64,000 bases of DNA from Actibacterium sp. XHP0104 (GTDB taxonomy: Bacteria; Pseudomonadota; Alphaproteobacteria; Rhodobacterales; Rhodobacteraceae): positions 124,001 to 188,000 of the forward strand of contig NZ_JAOWLE010000002.1 in NCBI RefSeq assembly GCF_025751515.1. The letters are read 5' to 3'. Both the position numbers and the translations under genes were made by a program. Below the pieces are notes generated by a model. That model made no database searches, was not told the origin of the DNA, and saw nothing but the letters and a program-made list of their open reading frames with translations. Within the stretch, counting starts at the first letter, position 1. Each line of letters begins with the position of its first letter. This document shows positions 46,580 through 55,682 of the stretch, in pieces.

Positions 46580-47043
46580 TCTTCGGGCTGAGAGGGCGGA
46601 CGCAGCTCGCTGACGAATTTGTCGAAATCGTCAGCCGCCTGGAAGTTCTTGTAAACGCTGGCAAATCGCACATAGGCCACGGTGTCGATCCGGGCCAGGC
46701 TTTCCATCACGATCTCGCCGATGGTTTTCGACGGGATGTCGGTCTCGCCCATGCTTTCCAGCCGCCGGACGATGCCCGAGATCATCTGATCCATGCGCTC
46801 GGGCTCGACCGGGCGTTTCTGCAACGAGATGCGGACCGAACGCTCCAGCTTGTCGCGGTCGAAATCCTCGCGCCGGCCGTTCGATTTGATGACAACGAGG
46901 TCGCGCAGCTGCACCCGTTCATAGGTGGTGAACCGGCCGCCACAGGCGGGGCAAAGGCGCCGACGCCGGATCGCGACATGATCCTCGGCGGGGCGCGAGT
47001 CTTTCACCTGGGTGTCGATATTTCCGCAAAACGGGCAGCGCAT
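46576..47043 (-). CDS. nrdR: Transcriptional repressor NrdR
   Basis: ATP/dATP-sensing repressor of ribonucleotide reductase genes, 155 residues. A zinc ribbon MRCPFCG...[14 protein letters not shown] at the N-terminus is followed by the ATP-cone domain ([33 protein letters not shown]). The C-terminal tail is typical. No nrd genes are in the window. ATG at 47043 begins with the zinc ribbon, as in homologues. Confidence 0.97.
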   Translation of the reverse strand: MRCPFCGNIDTQVKDSRPAEDHVAIRRRRLCPACGGRFTTYERVQLRDLVVIKSNGRREDFDRDKLERSVRISLQKRPVEPERMDQMISGIVRRLESMGETDIPSKTIGEIVMESLARIDTVAYVRFASVYKNFQAADDFDKFVSELRPPSQPEE

Positions 47044-47117
47044 GGCCTCTCCCTTGAGATGGTTCCGAAGTTATCCACAGCCACTATAGGTCAGCCGCTA
47101 GGGTTTGGGTAGGGGGT

Positions 47118-47143
47118 AAAAATGACCCGACATGTTGGGGTCA
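47118..47143 (-). terminator. yjbQ terminator overlapping its stop codon
   Basis: On the minus strand TGACCC (47138-47143), a nine-base loop, GGGTCA (47123-47128), then five Ts (47118-47122). The first three bases of the stem are the TGA stop codon of the yjbQ-like gene, so stop and terminator are one structure. Confidence 0.75.
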
Positions 47144-47551
47144 GGTCAGGTGCGCTACCACCTCTCGGCGGTGGGGCGCATCCCGATGTTCGAACAGGTA
47201 AATCCCCTGCCAGGTGCCCAGAACAGGCCGCCCCGCCGTCACCGGAATCGACAGGCTGACCGGCAGCAGCGCCGCCTTGATATGGGCGGGCATGTCGTCG
47301 GGGCCCTCATAGGTATGGGTGAGGTAAGACATCGACGGATCGGTCGTCGGCGGCACCAGCCGGGCAAAGAAATTGCGCAGATCGGTGCGCACCTCGGGGT
47401 CGGCATTTTCCTGGATGGCCAGCGAGCACGAGGTATGCCGCACGAACAGAGTCAACAGCCCATCATCATGCCCCGCGCACCAGCGCGTGACATCGCGGGT
47501 GAATTCGTAAAGGCCCTGGCCGCGGGTCTGGATCGTGAAAACCGTCTGCAT
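47141..47551 (-). CDS. YjbQ/UPF0047 family protein (secondary thiamine-phosphate synthase-like)
   Basis: A 136-residue member of the YjbQ family. Typical features are VRHTSCSLAIQENADPEVRTDL, with the conserved His-Thr-Ser-Cys and Glu, and GTWQGIYLFEHRDAPHRREV at the end. E. coli YjbQ has weak thiamine phosphate synthase activity; the physiological role is unsure. Single gene with its own terminator. Confidence 0.92.
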   Translation of the reverse strand: MQTVFTIQTRGQGLYEFTRDVTRWCAGHDDGLLTLFVRHTSCSLAIQENADPEVRTDLRNFFARLVPPTTDPSMSYLTHTYEGPDDMPAHIKAALLPVSLSIPVTAGRPVLGTWQGIYLFEHRDAPHRREVVAHLT

Positions 47552-47596
47552 GGCGGCACCCTAGCGTAGGCGCGTCTCACTGGCGATGGGTATTGG

Positions 47597-48034
47597 TTAC
47601 TCGAACCTCATAACCGAATGGCAGTCCGGCCCAAAGAAAAACGCGCTTAGATTTGCGCCGCGTTTCTTAAGGGTCAGGAACAGGCTGTCGGGCAGGGCGG
47701 CGGCCTCGGCCAGCAGATCGGCATCTGGGGCAACAGTAAAGCCCACAACACGGGTGCGCGGCTGGTTTGCGGCAGGGCCGACAGGCTCGGAAAGATAGAT
47801 GCGGGTTTCGGGCGGCAGGCGCAGTTCGTGACGCACATAATCGGTCGCGGCGCACCAAATATGATGGTTTCCGGCGCCCGGGACACTGCGCACAACAAAG
47901 CTGTTGGCGTCATCGGCGGCGGGCGTGACCCACAGCTCGTTATTGGCGTGATAGGGTTGCGGCGCGTCCCCGGTCTGGGGCAGGGCGCAGGCGGCGGTCA
48001 GGCCAAGGCAGAGGATCAGTGCATGGTGTTTCAT
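47597..48034 (-). CDS. Small exported protein, possible lipoprotein
   Basis: A 145-residue protein starting with a short basic segment and hydrophobic helix and a possible lipobox LTAAC (Cys16). The mature part contains two cysteines (IWCAATDYV and PDCHSVM) and ends soon after. I recognise no family. It may be a periplasmic protein conserved in the group. The gap to kpsC is 50 bases downstream on the same strand and holds no clear terminator. Confidence 0.7.
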   Translation of the reverse strand: MKHHALILCLGLTAACALPQTGDAPQPYHANNELWVTPAADDANSFVVRSVPGAGNHHIWCAATDYVRHELRLPPETRIYLSEPVGPAANQPRTRVVGFTVAPDADLLAEAAALPDSLFLTLKKRGANLSAFFFGPDCHSVMRFE

Positions 48035-48084
48035 GACGTGACTTTCTGCCTGATTGGCGGGCGGTGCAAGTCACTTTACGGCGA

Positions 48085-50106
48085 TCAGCGCCGCCACAGA
48101 TGCGCCTGGGTGGCCAGCAGCCCTTGCAGCTTGGCCAGCAGGCGGTTGCCCGCGCCCGGATGCGGGATCGCGCCACTGGCCAGCCGGTCCAGCGCCACTT
48201 CGGGCGGGCAGGGCTGGCGGGTAACCGGATCGAAATAGCGCGGATAGCCGATCAGGGCTGCATGGGCCAGTTGCGCCAGGCTGGGCCGGGCGCGGCGGCG
48301 GTCGGGCATCGGAGCCAGGTCACGGGTCAGCCCCCAGCCCGCGTAAAACGGTGCGCCCAGACAGGTCACTGGCACGCCGCGCAAAAGCGCCTCGAACCCC
48401 AGTGTCGATGTCAGCGTCCAGACCTCGTTCACCGCCAGGATCAGGGCAGCGGGGTCGGCGCCCGGGGCCACCAGATCGGCCAGCCCGCTTGCATCAATGG
48501 CGCCGGGGCGCAGACCGGCCTCGACATCGGGATGGGGTTTGTAGATCAGCACCGCGTCGGGGTTCTCGGCGCGCACGCGTTGCAATAGCTCAAGATTGGT
48601 GCGTTCCGCCGGACAGCCCAGCCGGACCGAGGCGTCATCTTCGACCTGGCCCGGCACCAGAATGCGGTGGCCCGCGGGCAGGTCGGGTAGGGCGCCGCCC
48701 AGATTGTATTTGCTGATCCCGTCGCGGCTCAGCCGCGTGATCAGGCGCTCGGCGCGCGCCAGTTCGCCCTCGGGCAGGGCGGGGCTGGCGGCGATCAGGC
48801 GTTCCAGCCGGCTTTCGCGCGTGGGGTCGTAATAGATGCCCAGATCGTCCAGCGCCAGCGACAGCGGCGGCACCAGCTTAGCCCCCAACCCGCGCGAGCG
48901 CAGGAACCCGTCCTCGACCCGCACCGTGCCGGGCTGCGCACCCTCGGCCCGGTTGGCCCAGACCATGGCGCGACGCCCGGTTTGTGCGGCCTGTGCCTCG
49001 GCCCGGGGCAGGGGATCGGCAAAGCGCATGTCGCCAAAGGCCTGCCGCAGCGGTGCGCGTTTCCAAAGCCGCATCCCGCTGGCGACCCAGCCGCGATGAT
49101 CGTCACGCCAGGCGCGGGCCTCGGCCTCGAGCGTGGCGATCGCCTGCTCCAATTCGCACAGCCGGTCGCGATACGGGTCATACCAACTGGGCGCCAGGAT
49201 CATCGCCCCGGCAAACAGTTGCGCGCGGGTCAGGCGGCGCTCGCGCCGGGGCACGGGGTTTTCGTCCTGTGTCAGGCCCCAGCCGCCATAGAACGGCTGA
49301 CCGAAAACGCGCGGCTTGTGCCCGGCCATGATCGCCTCGAACCCCATCTGCGACGACACGGTATAGACCGCAATCGCCCCGTCCAGCAGGTGCCAGGGCG
49401 ACACTGGAGCGTCAAAGAATTCGACCAGCCCGCCGGCCTGATCGGCCGAGAAATAGCCGCCGCGCTGGCCCGCGACGGTTTCGGGGTGGCTTTTGATCAG
49501 GATGCGCGCGCCGGGGTTTTCGATCTGCGCAAAGGCCAGCATCTCGCGGAACGTGGCGCGCGTGGCCCCCGAGGCCGTGACCGAGGCGTCGCCCTCGGTC
49601 TGGTCGATCACCAGCACATAACCCGGATCGGGCGCGGGCAGGGAGGGGTCAAAGGCATTGTATTTCGACAGGTGCAGATGCCGCAGCCGGGCGGCGGCAT
49701 CGCGGGCACGGTTCAAGAGCGCCGTGTCATCCAACGGATGCGTGGCCAAGAGATGTTCCAGATCGCTGGGACGCGACGGGTCGAAATGCACGCCACGCCC
49801 GTCCAGCATCAGCCCCAGCGGCGCACCGCCCCCCGCGCGCCCCGGCAGGACCGAGCGCAAGAACGCATCCTCGACCCGCAGCACGGGGGCATCGGTGTGG
49901 CGGGCCACGGCCTCGCCGCGCGGGCTGGTGGGCGACTGGCCCCAGACGCCGATCATGTCATCCGCGCCGGGCTTGCCCAGGCTGATGCGATAGCCCGCCA
50001 GTTCCAGAATGCGCCGCACGCGGCCCTGGGTCAGAAAGCCGCCATTGTAAACGAAAAGCCGCCGCAGAGACGGGTCTCTACGGCGGTTTTCATCTGTGTC
50101 GGACAT
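48085..50106 (-). CDS. kpsC: Capsular polysaccharide beta-Kdo transferase KpsC
   Basis: A 673-residue two-domain protein. The duplicated halves each contain a VEDxFLRS segment (LRVEDAFLRSVLPG and VRVEDGFLRSRGLG) and the HPxxE/D motif (IKSHPETVAGQRGGY and YKPHPDVEAG), with GFEAIMAGHKPRVFGQPFYGGWG and GFEALLRGVPVTCLGAPFYAGWG repeats. KpsC links Kdo residues onto the lipid anchor of group 2 capsules. ATG at 50106. It follows the Wza-like gene by seven bases. Confidence 0.94.
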   Translation of the reverse strand: MSDTDENRRRDPSLRRLFVYNGGFLTQGRVRRILELAGYRISLGKPGADDMIGVWGQSPTSPRGEAVARHTDAPVLRVEDAFLRSVLPGRAGGGAPLGLMLDGRGVHFDPSRPSDLEHLLATHPLDDTALLNRARDAAARLRHLHLSKYNAFDPSLPAPDPGYVLVIDQTEGDASVTASGATRATFREMLAFAQIENPGARILIKSHPETVAGQRGGYFSADQAGGLVEFFDAPVSPWHLLDGAIAVYTVSSQMGFEAIMAGHKPRVFGQPFYGGWGLTQDENPVPRRERRLTRAQLFAGAMILAPSWYDPYRDRLCELEQAIATLEAEARAWRDDHRGWVASGMRLWKRAPLRQAFGDMRFADPLPRAEAQAAQTGRRAMVWANRAEGAQPGTVRVEDGFLRSRGLGAKLVPPLSLALDDLGIYYDPTRESRLERLIAASPALPEGELARAERLITRLSRDGISKYNLGGALPDLPAGHRILVPGQVEDDASVRLGCPAERTNLELLQRVRAENPDAVLIYKPHPDVEAGLRPGAIDASGLADLVAPGADPAALILAVNEVWTLTSTLGFEALLRGVPVTCLGAPFYAGWGLTRDLAPMPDRRRARPSLAQLAHAALIGYPRYFDPVTRQPCPPEVALDRLASGAIPHPGAGNRLLAKLQGLLATQAHLWRR

Positions 50107-50113
50107 GCGGCCG

Positions 50114-51247
50114 TCAGTTGCCGGCAAGGCTGGAAATGGCATTGGCCGAACCCGCCGTGCCGGTCAGCACGCTAAGGGTCTTGGTCCATTGCACATAGGG
50201 TGCCTCGGTCACGTAAACCGTATCGCCATCGCGGATCAGGAAGTCGCGCGCCTGGAACATGCCGTTGGGTTCGGTCAGGTCCAGCACATAGACAAAACGC
50301 TGATCGCCGATCAGATCGCCCCGGCCCAGAACGGCATTGGCGATCTCGGCAGGTTCGTTGCGGAACACGAAAACACCGGTCGGATCGGCCAGGCCCGATT
50401 GCAGGCCGCCGACCTGGGCGATGGCCTCGATCGCCGACAGGGTCTGGGTGTCAAACGGCACGCGGGTCTGGCGGCCGGTCGCGCCAAGCGCGGTGAACGA
50501 GCGGCTGTCTTCCTCGACCAGGATGCGGTCGCCGCCGCGCAGCGGGATATCCATCTGCGGGTTGTCGTAAAGATCCTCGAACCAGATCTCGCCCTTCTCG
50601 GTGCCGCGCATGACGGTGATCTGCGCCACCTCGGTGGGGATCGCAATGCCGCCGGCGATGGCCAGCATCGATGACAGGGTGCGGGTCGGGCGTTCGATCG
50701 GATAGACGCCTTGCGCCCCCACGCCGCCCATCACCGAGACCGTAGCACCGTTGCCCGCAACGCGGCGCACCACGACCTGCGGGTCAGGCGTCTGGGCATC
50801 CAGCTTTTCGGTGATGATCTGGCGCAGGCGCTCGGGCGTGTTGCCCGCCGCGCGGATACGGCCCGCGTAGGGAATGAAGATGAACCCGGCGCCATCGACC
50901 TGCACCTCGTCCAGCACGCTGGAATTGGTGCCGTTTTCGGCCAACAGCCCGTCATCGACGTTTTCATAGATCGTCAGGCCCAGCGTATCGCCGGGGTGGA
51001 TCGTATCCGACCCCGTCAGCCCGGCATTCATGAAGCGCGACGAGAACCCCAGCGCCGGCAGCGACGAGGTGCTGCGGGTCACGCGGTCATTGACGGTGAC
51101 GATATAGGCGTCGCCTTCCTTCTGCACCGAGCCCTGATAGATCTCGCGCTTATTGGGCCCCGAGCGGGGCAGGCCACAGGCCGCAACGGTGGCCGTAATG
51201 GCCAGAAGGGCCACGAAACGGGCCCCACGGGATGCCATGATACTCAC
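50114..51247 (-). CDS. Polysaccharide export outer-membrane lipoprotein (Wza/KpsD-like)
   Basis: A 377-residue outer-membrane polysaccharide export protein. The N-terminus has a signal and lipobox TVAAC (Cys24); the poly-export segment HPGDTLGLTIYENVDDG is followed by SLBB domains. It would form the exit channel for the capsule made by KpsC/KpsS. The GTG at 51247 has a GAGGAA site eight bases upstream, better than the ATG at 51238, so GTG is preferred. Confidence 0.9.
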   Translation of the reverse strand: MSIMASRGARFVALLAITATVAACGLPRSGPNKREIYQGSVQKEGDAYIVTVNDRVTRSTSSLPALGFSSRFMNAGLTGSDTIHPGDTLGLTIYENVDDGLLAENGTNSSVLDEVQVDGAGFIFIPYAGRIRAAGNTPERLRQIITEKLDAQTPDPQVVVRRVAGNGATVSVMGGVGAQGVYPIERPTRTLSSMLAIAGGIAIPTEVAQITVMRGTEKGEIWFEDLYDNPQMDIPLRGGDRILVEEDSRSFTALGATGRQTRVPFDTQTLSAIEAIAQVGGLQSGLADPTGVFVFRNEPAEIANAVLGRGDLIGDQRFVYVLDLTEPNGMFQARDFLIRDGDTVYVTEAPYVQWTKTLSVLTGTAGSANAISSLAGN

Positions 51248-51341
51248 TGCTCTGTTTCCTCGAGGTTTATTCTGTCTGAGGTTTTGAGAGTAACCCTACA
51301 GAATCCCGCCTGAAAAAGCCAGCACAGGTTGTAGGGCAGGG

Positions 51342-52634
51342 CTATCCGACGACCTGCAACTGTTGCTCTGCTGCCGCGCTGGGCGGGGTGAGGGCGGCAT
51401 AGCAATCCTCGGGCGCCAGCATTCGGTCGACCACAAGGCGCAGCAATTCCTGCCGTCCGCGGGCCGAATAGAACCCTCCGGCCAGCTGCGAGGTTTCCAG
51501 CAGGTAGCGGCGATAGACGCGATAGGCGGCCAGGTCGGGCCGCTGTGGATCGGCAAAAAACTGGGCCAGCGGCTGGGGTGACACGAATTCGGGCTTGGCA
51601 TAGACCGCCTCGCCGAACACCTTGAGGGGGATGCCGCGCCACAGCACCTGCTGGGCCGCGGTCGAGTTCACAGTCACGGCCGAACGCGCCGGGTCAAGCA
51701 GTCGCGCCAGCTTGCCGCCATGCACGAAATGCACCCGGTCCGACAGGCCGTGCTGGGCCGCCAGGCGGGCGATGTCGCGGCTGAGCGGTGCGCGGCCATC
51801 CTCCAACGGATGGGCCTTGAACACCAGGTGATGATGCGCGGGCGCCCCCTTGGCAAAGCCTTCGATGCACAGCTCTAGAAACTCGGCCATGGTCGAGAAC
51901 CGGCTATGCGCCTGAAAGCTGGCGTCATGTTCCAGCTGCAGCAGCACCAGGTGATAGGGAAAACCGCCATGGCGGATGCGCCGCGTCGCGATCAGGCGGC
52001 GGGTGGCTATCGCCGGGATCATCAGCAGCCGCTTGAGATACAGGGCGAATTCGCGCCGGACAGGCAGGGCGCGGTGCGGGCGGAAATGGGCATAGTCGCG
52101 ATTTCGCGCCAGCACACAGAAATGATAGAGCGCGCCGTAAAAGATATGCTGGCGCATGTCGCCCCAGTGGGCGGGGGCGTGGGGCTGTTCGACATCGGCC
52201 TCGGCCAGCGCGGCGCGCATGTCGTCGACCGACAGCTGCATCAGCCGCGAATGGCCGTTGCTGCCGTCGCGCTCATAGGTGACCCAATAGGGCCGCAGGT
52301 AACCCTCTTCGAACACATGCACGCGGATACCGGCGCGCTGGGCGATCTCGACCGCCTGCGCGTGCACCGGGCGGGTGTCGCCATACAGCACGATATCGGT
52401 GATCTCGTGCCGATAGGTCAGGCGGGTGAATTCGGTGGGCCAATCCTCGGGGCGGCCACGATAGGGGATATAGCTGGCCTGGTCGAACCAGAACGCCTGA
52501 TCGCCACGGTTGAAGCCCACGCGCCAGACCTCGGCCCCCGCATGGCGCAGCATCCGCGCAATCCCGTCAAAGAACGGCCCGTGCGGCCCCTGCAAAAACA
52601 GGAATTTGCGCTCTTGTCCCGGCGTCGTGCTCAT
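51342..52634 (-). CDS. kpsS: Capsule polysaccharide synthesis/export protein KpsS
   Basis: A 430-residue Kdo transferase of the capsule type. It begins FLFLQGPHGPFFDGIARMLRHAG and has VFEEGYLRPYWVTYERDG, FKAHPLEDG and VNSTAAQQVLWRGIPLKVFG, the KpsS signature. KpsS adds the first Kdo to phosphatidylglycerol before KpsC extends. ATG at 52634 after GAGG. First gene of the kpsS/Wza-like/kpsC set; 94 bases separate it from the second gene. Confidence 0.93.
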   Translation of the reverse strand: MSTTPGQERKFLFLQGPHGPFFDGIARMLRHAGAEVWRVGFNRGDQAFWFDQASYIPYRGRPEDWPTEFTRLTYRHEITDIVLYGDTRPVHAQAVEIAQRAGIRVHVFEEGYLRPYWVTYERDGSNGHSRLMQLSVDDMRAALAEADVEQPHAPAHWGDMRQHIFYGALYHFCVLARNRDYAHFRPHRALPVRREFALYLKRLLMIPAIATRRLIATRRIRHGGFPYHLVLLQLEHDASFQAHSRFSTMAEFLELCIEGFAKGAPAHHHLVFKAHPLEDGRAPLSRDIARLAAQHGLSDRVHFVHGGKLARLLDPARSAVTVNSTAAQQVLWRGIPLKVFGEAVYAKPEFVSPQPLAQFFADPQRPDLAAYRVYRRYLLETSQLAGGFYSARGRQELLRLVVDRMLAPEDCYAALTPPSAAAEQQLQVVG

Positions 52635-52812
52635 CTGCCTCGTTACTCTGCCCGTGTCACCCCGTCGCATCCACGCGGGGCTTGTCTTATTTATCGGCAC
52701 GATAAAGTTAAAAAAAGGCGGATTTGCGTCGCGGCATGTCCCATCTGGCATTGCCTTGCGCGCCCGGGGCGCGATAGCTATCGCAAAAGGCCTGAAAAGG
52801 AAGGGCGATTTC

Positions 52813-53418
52813 ATGTTCACTGGCATCATCACCGATATCGGCACCATTCGCAGCCTGACGCAAAAAGGCGACCTGACCGCGCGGATCGGAACCGCCTATG
52901 CGCCGCAAGGCATCGACATGGGCGCCTCGATCGCCTGTGACGGCGTCTGCCTGACCGTGGTCGCCAAGGGCACCGACGACCGAGGCAACTGGTTCGATGT
53001 CGATATCTCGGCCGAGACCGTCAGCAAGACCAATATCGGCGCCTGGGCCGAGGGCCGCCGCATCAACCTCGAGCGCGCACTGAAACTGGGCGACGAGCTG
53101 GGCGGCCATATCGTGTCGGGCCATGTCGATGGCGTGGCCGAGGTCGTGGCCGTACGGGCCGAGGGCGACAGCACCCGCGTCACCTTTCGCGCGCCCGAGG
53201 CGCTGGCGAAATTCGTCGCGCCCAAGGGCTCGGTGGCGCTGAACGGCACCTCGCTGACCGTGAACGAGGTCAATGGCCGCGAATTCGGCGTCAACTTCAT
53301 CCCGCACACCAAAGAGGCCACCACCTGGGGCGACGTGGCCGAGGGCGACAAGGTCAATCTTGAGATCGACACGCTGGCGCGCTATGTGGCCCGCCTGGCC
53401 GAATGGCAGGCCGCCTAA
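52813..53418 (+). CDS. ribE: Riboflavin synthase alpha chain
   Basis: Dismutates two 6,7-dimethyl-8-ribityllumazines to riboflavin. The 201-residue product has two lumazine-binding repeats: MFTGIITDIGTIRS and the second starting GGHIVSGHVDGVA, with catalytic-loop CDGVCLTVV and NGTSLTVN. The 178-base leader shows no FMN riboswitch motifs. First of the ribE-ribBX-ribH-nusB cluster. Confidence 0.97.
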   Translation: MFTGIITDIGTIRSLTQKGDLTARIGTAYAPQGIDMGASIACDGVCLTVVAKGTDDRGNWFDVDISAETVSKTNIGAWAEGRRINLERALKLGDELGGHIVSGHVDGVAEVVAVRAEGDSTRVTFRAPEALAKFVAPKGSVALNGTSLTVNEVNGREFGVNFIPHTKEATTWGDVAEGDKVNLEIDTLARYVARLAEWQAA

Positions 53419-53485
53419 GCGGATGCTCTGGCCAAGCCCGGCCACATGCAGTAAGCCCACGCCCAACCGAACACAGGCAGAGCAC

Positions 53486-54583
53486 ATGACCGATACATAT
53501 GCCGATGCGATCAGCCCGATCGAAGAGATCATCGAAGACGCGCGCAACGGGCGCATGTTCATCCTGGTCGATCACGAAGACCGCGAGAACGAAGGTGACC
53601 TGGTGATCCCCGCCCAGATGGCGACCCCCGAGGCGATCAACTTCATGGCCACCTACGGGCGCGGGCTGATCTGTCTCAGCCTGCCGGGCGAACGGATCGA
53701 CGCGCTGGGCCTGCCCTTGATGGCGTCCTACAACTCGTCGCGGCATGAGACCGCCTTTACCATCTCGATCGAGGCGCGCGAGGGCGTGACCACCGGCATT
53801 TCCGCCCATGACCGCGCCCGCACCGTGGCCGTGGCCATCGACCAGGGCAAAGGCGCCGCCGATATCGCCACGCCGGGCCATGTGTTTCCGCTGCGCGCCC
53901 GTGATGGCGGTGTGCTGGTCCGGGCCGGCCATACCGAGGCCGCCGTTGATGTCAGCCGCCTGGCCGGGCTGAACCCGTCGGGCGTGATCTGCGAGATCAT
54001 GAACGAGGACGGCACCATGGCGCGGCTGCCCGACCTGGTCAGCTTTGCGCAGAAACATAATCTCAAGATCGGCACGATTTCCGACCTGATCGCCTATCGC
54101 CGCCGCCACGACAACCTGGTGAACGAGGCGCTGGTGAAATCGGTCACCTCGGCCTATGGCGGCGACTGGATGATGCGGATCTTTACCGACGAGACCCAGA
54201 ATGCCGAACATATCGTCCTGACCAAGGGCGATCTCAGCACCCCCGAGCCGGTGCTGGTGCGCATGCACGCGCTGAACCCGCTGCCCGACGCGCTGGGCCT
54301 TGGCCCCAGCCCGCATGACGAACTGCCCCGCGCGATGGAAACCATCGCCGCCGAGGGCCGCGGCGCCGTGGTGCTGCTGCGCGATCCGTCGATGCGGCTG
54401 GCCGATGCCGATGGCGCTTCGCCGCAAAAGCTGCGCCAATACGGTCTGGGCGCCCAGATCCTGGCCGCGCTGGGCCTGCACGAGGTGATCCTGGTGACCA
54501 ACTCGCCCCTGCCCAAGGTGGTGGGGCTGGAAGGTTACGGCCTGTCGATCACCGGCACCCGCAAGATCGAACGAGAGGGCTGA
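53486..54583 (+). CDS. RibBX: 3,4-dihydroxy-2-butanone 4-phosphate synthase with degenerate GTP cyclohydrolase II-like domain
   Basis: The first about 205 residues form the RibB domain converting ribulose-5-phosphate, with DHEDRENEGDL (29-39), HVFPLRARDGGVL and HTEAAVDV. The C-terminal half aligns with GTP cyclohydrolase II but lacks the three zinc-binding cysteines that normally stand in the GEC..SLRCDCG region; here the sequence is NPLPDALGLGPSPHDELPRAM. This is the RibBX type known from Proteobacteria. A working RibA must lie elsewhere. The function of the C-terminal domain is unclear. Confidence 0.93.
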   Translation: MTDTYADAISPIEEIIEDARNGRMFILVDHEDRENEGDLVIPAQMATPEAINFMATYGRGLICLSLPGERIDALGLPLMASYNSSRHETAFTISIEAREGVTTGISAHDRARTVAVAIDQGKGAADIATPGHVFPLRARDGGVLVRAGHTEAAVDVSRLAGLNPSGVICEIMNEDGTMARLPDLVSFAQKHNLKIGTISDLIAYRRRHDNLVNEALVKSVTSAYGGDWMMRIFTDETQNAEHIVLTKGDLSTPEPVLVRMHALNPLPDALGLGPSPHDELPRAMETIAAEGRGAVVLLRDPSMRLADADGASPQKLRQYGLGAQILAALGLHEVILVTNSPLPKVVGLEGYGLSITGTRKIEREG

Positions 54584-54586
54584 GCC

Positions 54587-55135
54587 ATGGCCGGACACGA
54601 AACCCATTACACCCTGCCGCTGCCCAGCTTTGACAAGCCGGCCAAGGTGCTGATCGTCGTCGCGCCCTATTACAAGGATATCGCCGACAACCTGATCAAG
54701 GGCGCCCGCGCCACTCTGGATCAGGCCGGTGTGGCCCATGACCTGATCGAGGTGCCCGGCGCGCTGGAAGTGCCGACCGCGATCGCGCTGGCGCATCGTC
54801 AGTCGAACTATGACGGCTATGTCGCGCTGGGCTGCGTCATCCGTGGCGAAACCACCCATTACGACACGGTCTGCAACGACAGCTCGCGCGGGATCACCTT
54901 GCTGGGGTTGCAGGGCGCCTGCATCGGCAACGGTATCCTGACCGTGGAAAACCGCCCTCAGGCCGAGGTCCGCGCCAACCCCGACGAGATGAACAAGGGC
55001 GGCGGCGCAGCTGCGGCGGCGCTGCACCTGATCGCGCTGGGCCGCAAATGGGCCGGCACGACCAAGGGCGTGGGCTTTCGCCCCGCCGGGTCATTCCAGA
55101 TTGCAGGCGACAGCGAAGGACCGGCCGGCGCATGA
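54587..55135 (+). CDS. ribH: 6,7-dimethyl-8-ribityllumazine synthase
   Basis: Condenses the RibB and RibD products. The 182-residue protein has VVAPYYKDIADNLIKGA, VPGALEVPTAI, LGCVIRGETTHYDTVC and NGILTVENRPQAE, all lumazine synthase motifs. It is about 25 residues longer than the usual 155, mainly at the C-terminus. Overlaps nusB by four bases. Confidence 0.97.
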   Translation: MAGHETHYTLPLPSFDKPAKVLIVVAPYYKDIADNLIKGARATLDQAGVAHDLIEVPGALEVPTAIALAHRQSNYDGYVALGCVIRGETTHYDTVCNDSSRGITLLGLQGACIGNGILTVENRPQAEVRANPDEMNKGGGAAAAALHLIALGRKWAGTTKGVGFRPAGSFQIAGDSEGPAGA

Positions 55136-55584
55136 ACAAGCGACAGATGAGATCGGCCGCCCGCCTTTACGCGGTGCAGGCGCTGTTCCAGATGGAACAT
55201 TCGGGCCAGGGTGTGGACGAGGTCCGCAAAGAGTTTGAGACCCACCGTTTTGGCGCGGTCTATGACGGCGACGAGATGGCCGAGGCCGACCGTGACCTCT
55301 TTCGCCTGGCGCTGGAAGAGGCGGTGAACTGGCAGGCCAAGATCGACCAGATGACCGACCGCGCGCTGGTGGCCAAATGGCCCATCGCCCGCATCGACCC
55401 GACGCTGCGCGCACTGTTCCGCGCCGCGGGGGCCGAGCTGGTCGCCGGCGACGCCCCGCCCAAGGTGGTGATCACCGAATATGTCGACGTGGCCAAGGCG
55501 TTCTTCCCCGAAGGCCGCGAGCCGAAATTCGTCAACGCGGTGCTGGATCACATGGCGCGCGAGGCCAAACCCGAGGCATTCTGA
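55132..55584 (+). CDS. nusB: Transcription antitermination protein NusB
   Basis: A 150-residue NusB, which joins NusE/S10 on boxA RNA to antiterminate rRNA transcription. [18 protein letters not shown] and the C-terminal [32 protein letters not shown]-type helix with the conserved FVNAVLD are present. ATG at 55132 overlaps the ribH stop as ATGA. The ribH-nusB pairing is widely conserved. Confidence 0.96.
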   Translation: [150 protein letters not shown]

Positions 55585-55682
55585 CCCCTGACGCGGCGGT
55601 AATCTGCCTGCGGCAAGCTGAACGGTTGGCATTTTTCGGGTCCGGTTTCATACTTGTGTCACGCAAGCAAGGAATCGGTGCC

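Noticed and set aside
52635-52812. FMN riboswitch upstream of ribE
   Set aside because: The conserved RFN-element segments and multi-stem layout are not present in these 178 bases.
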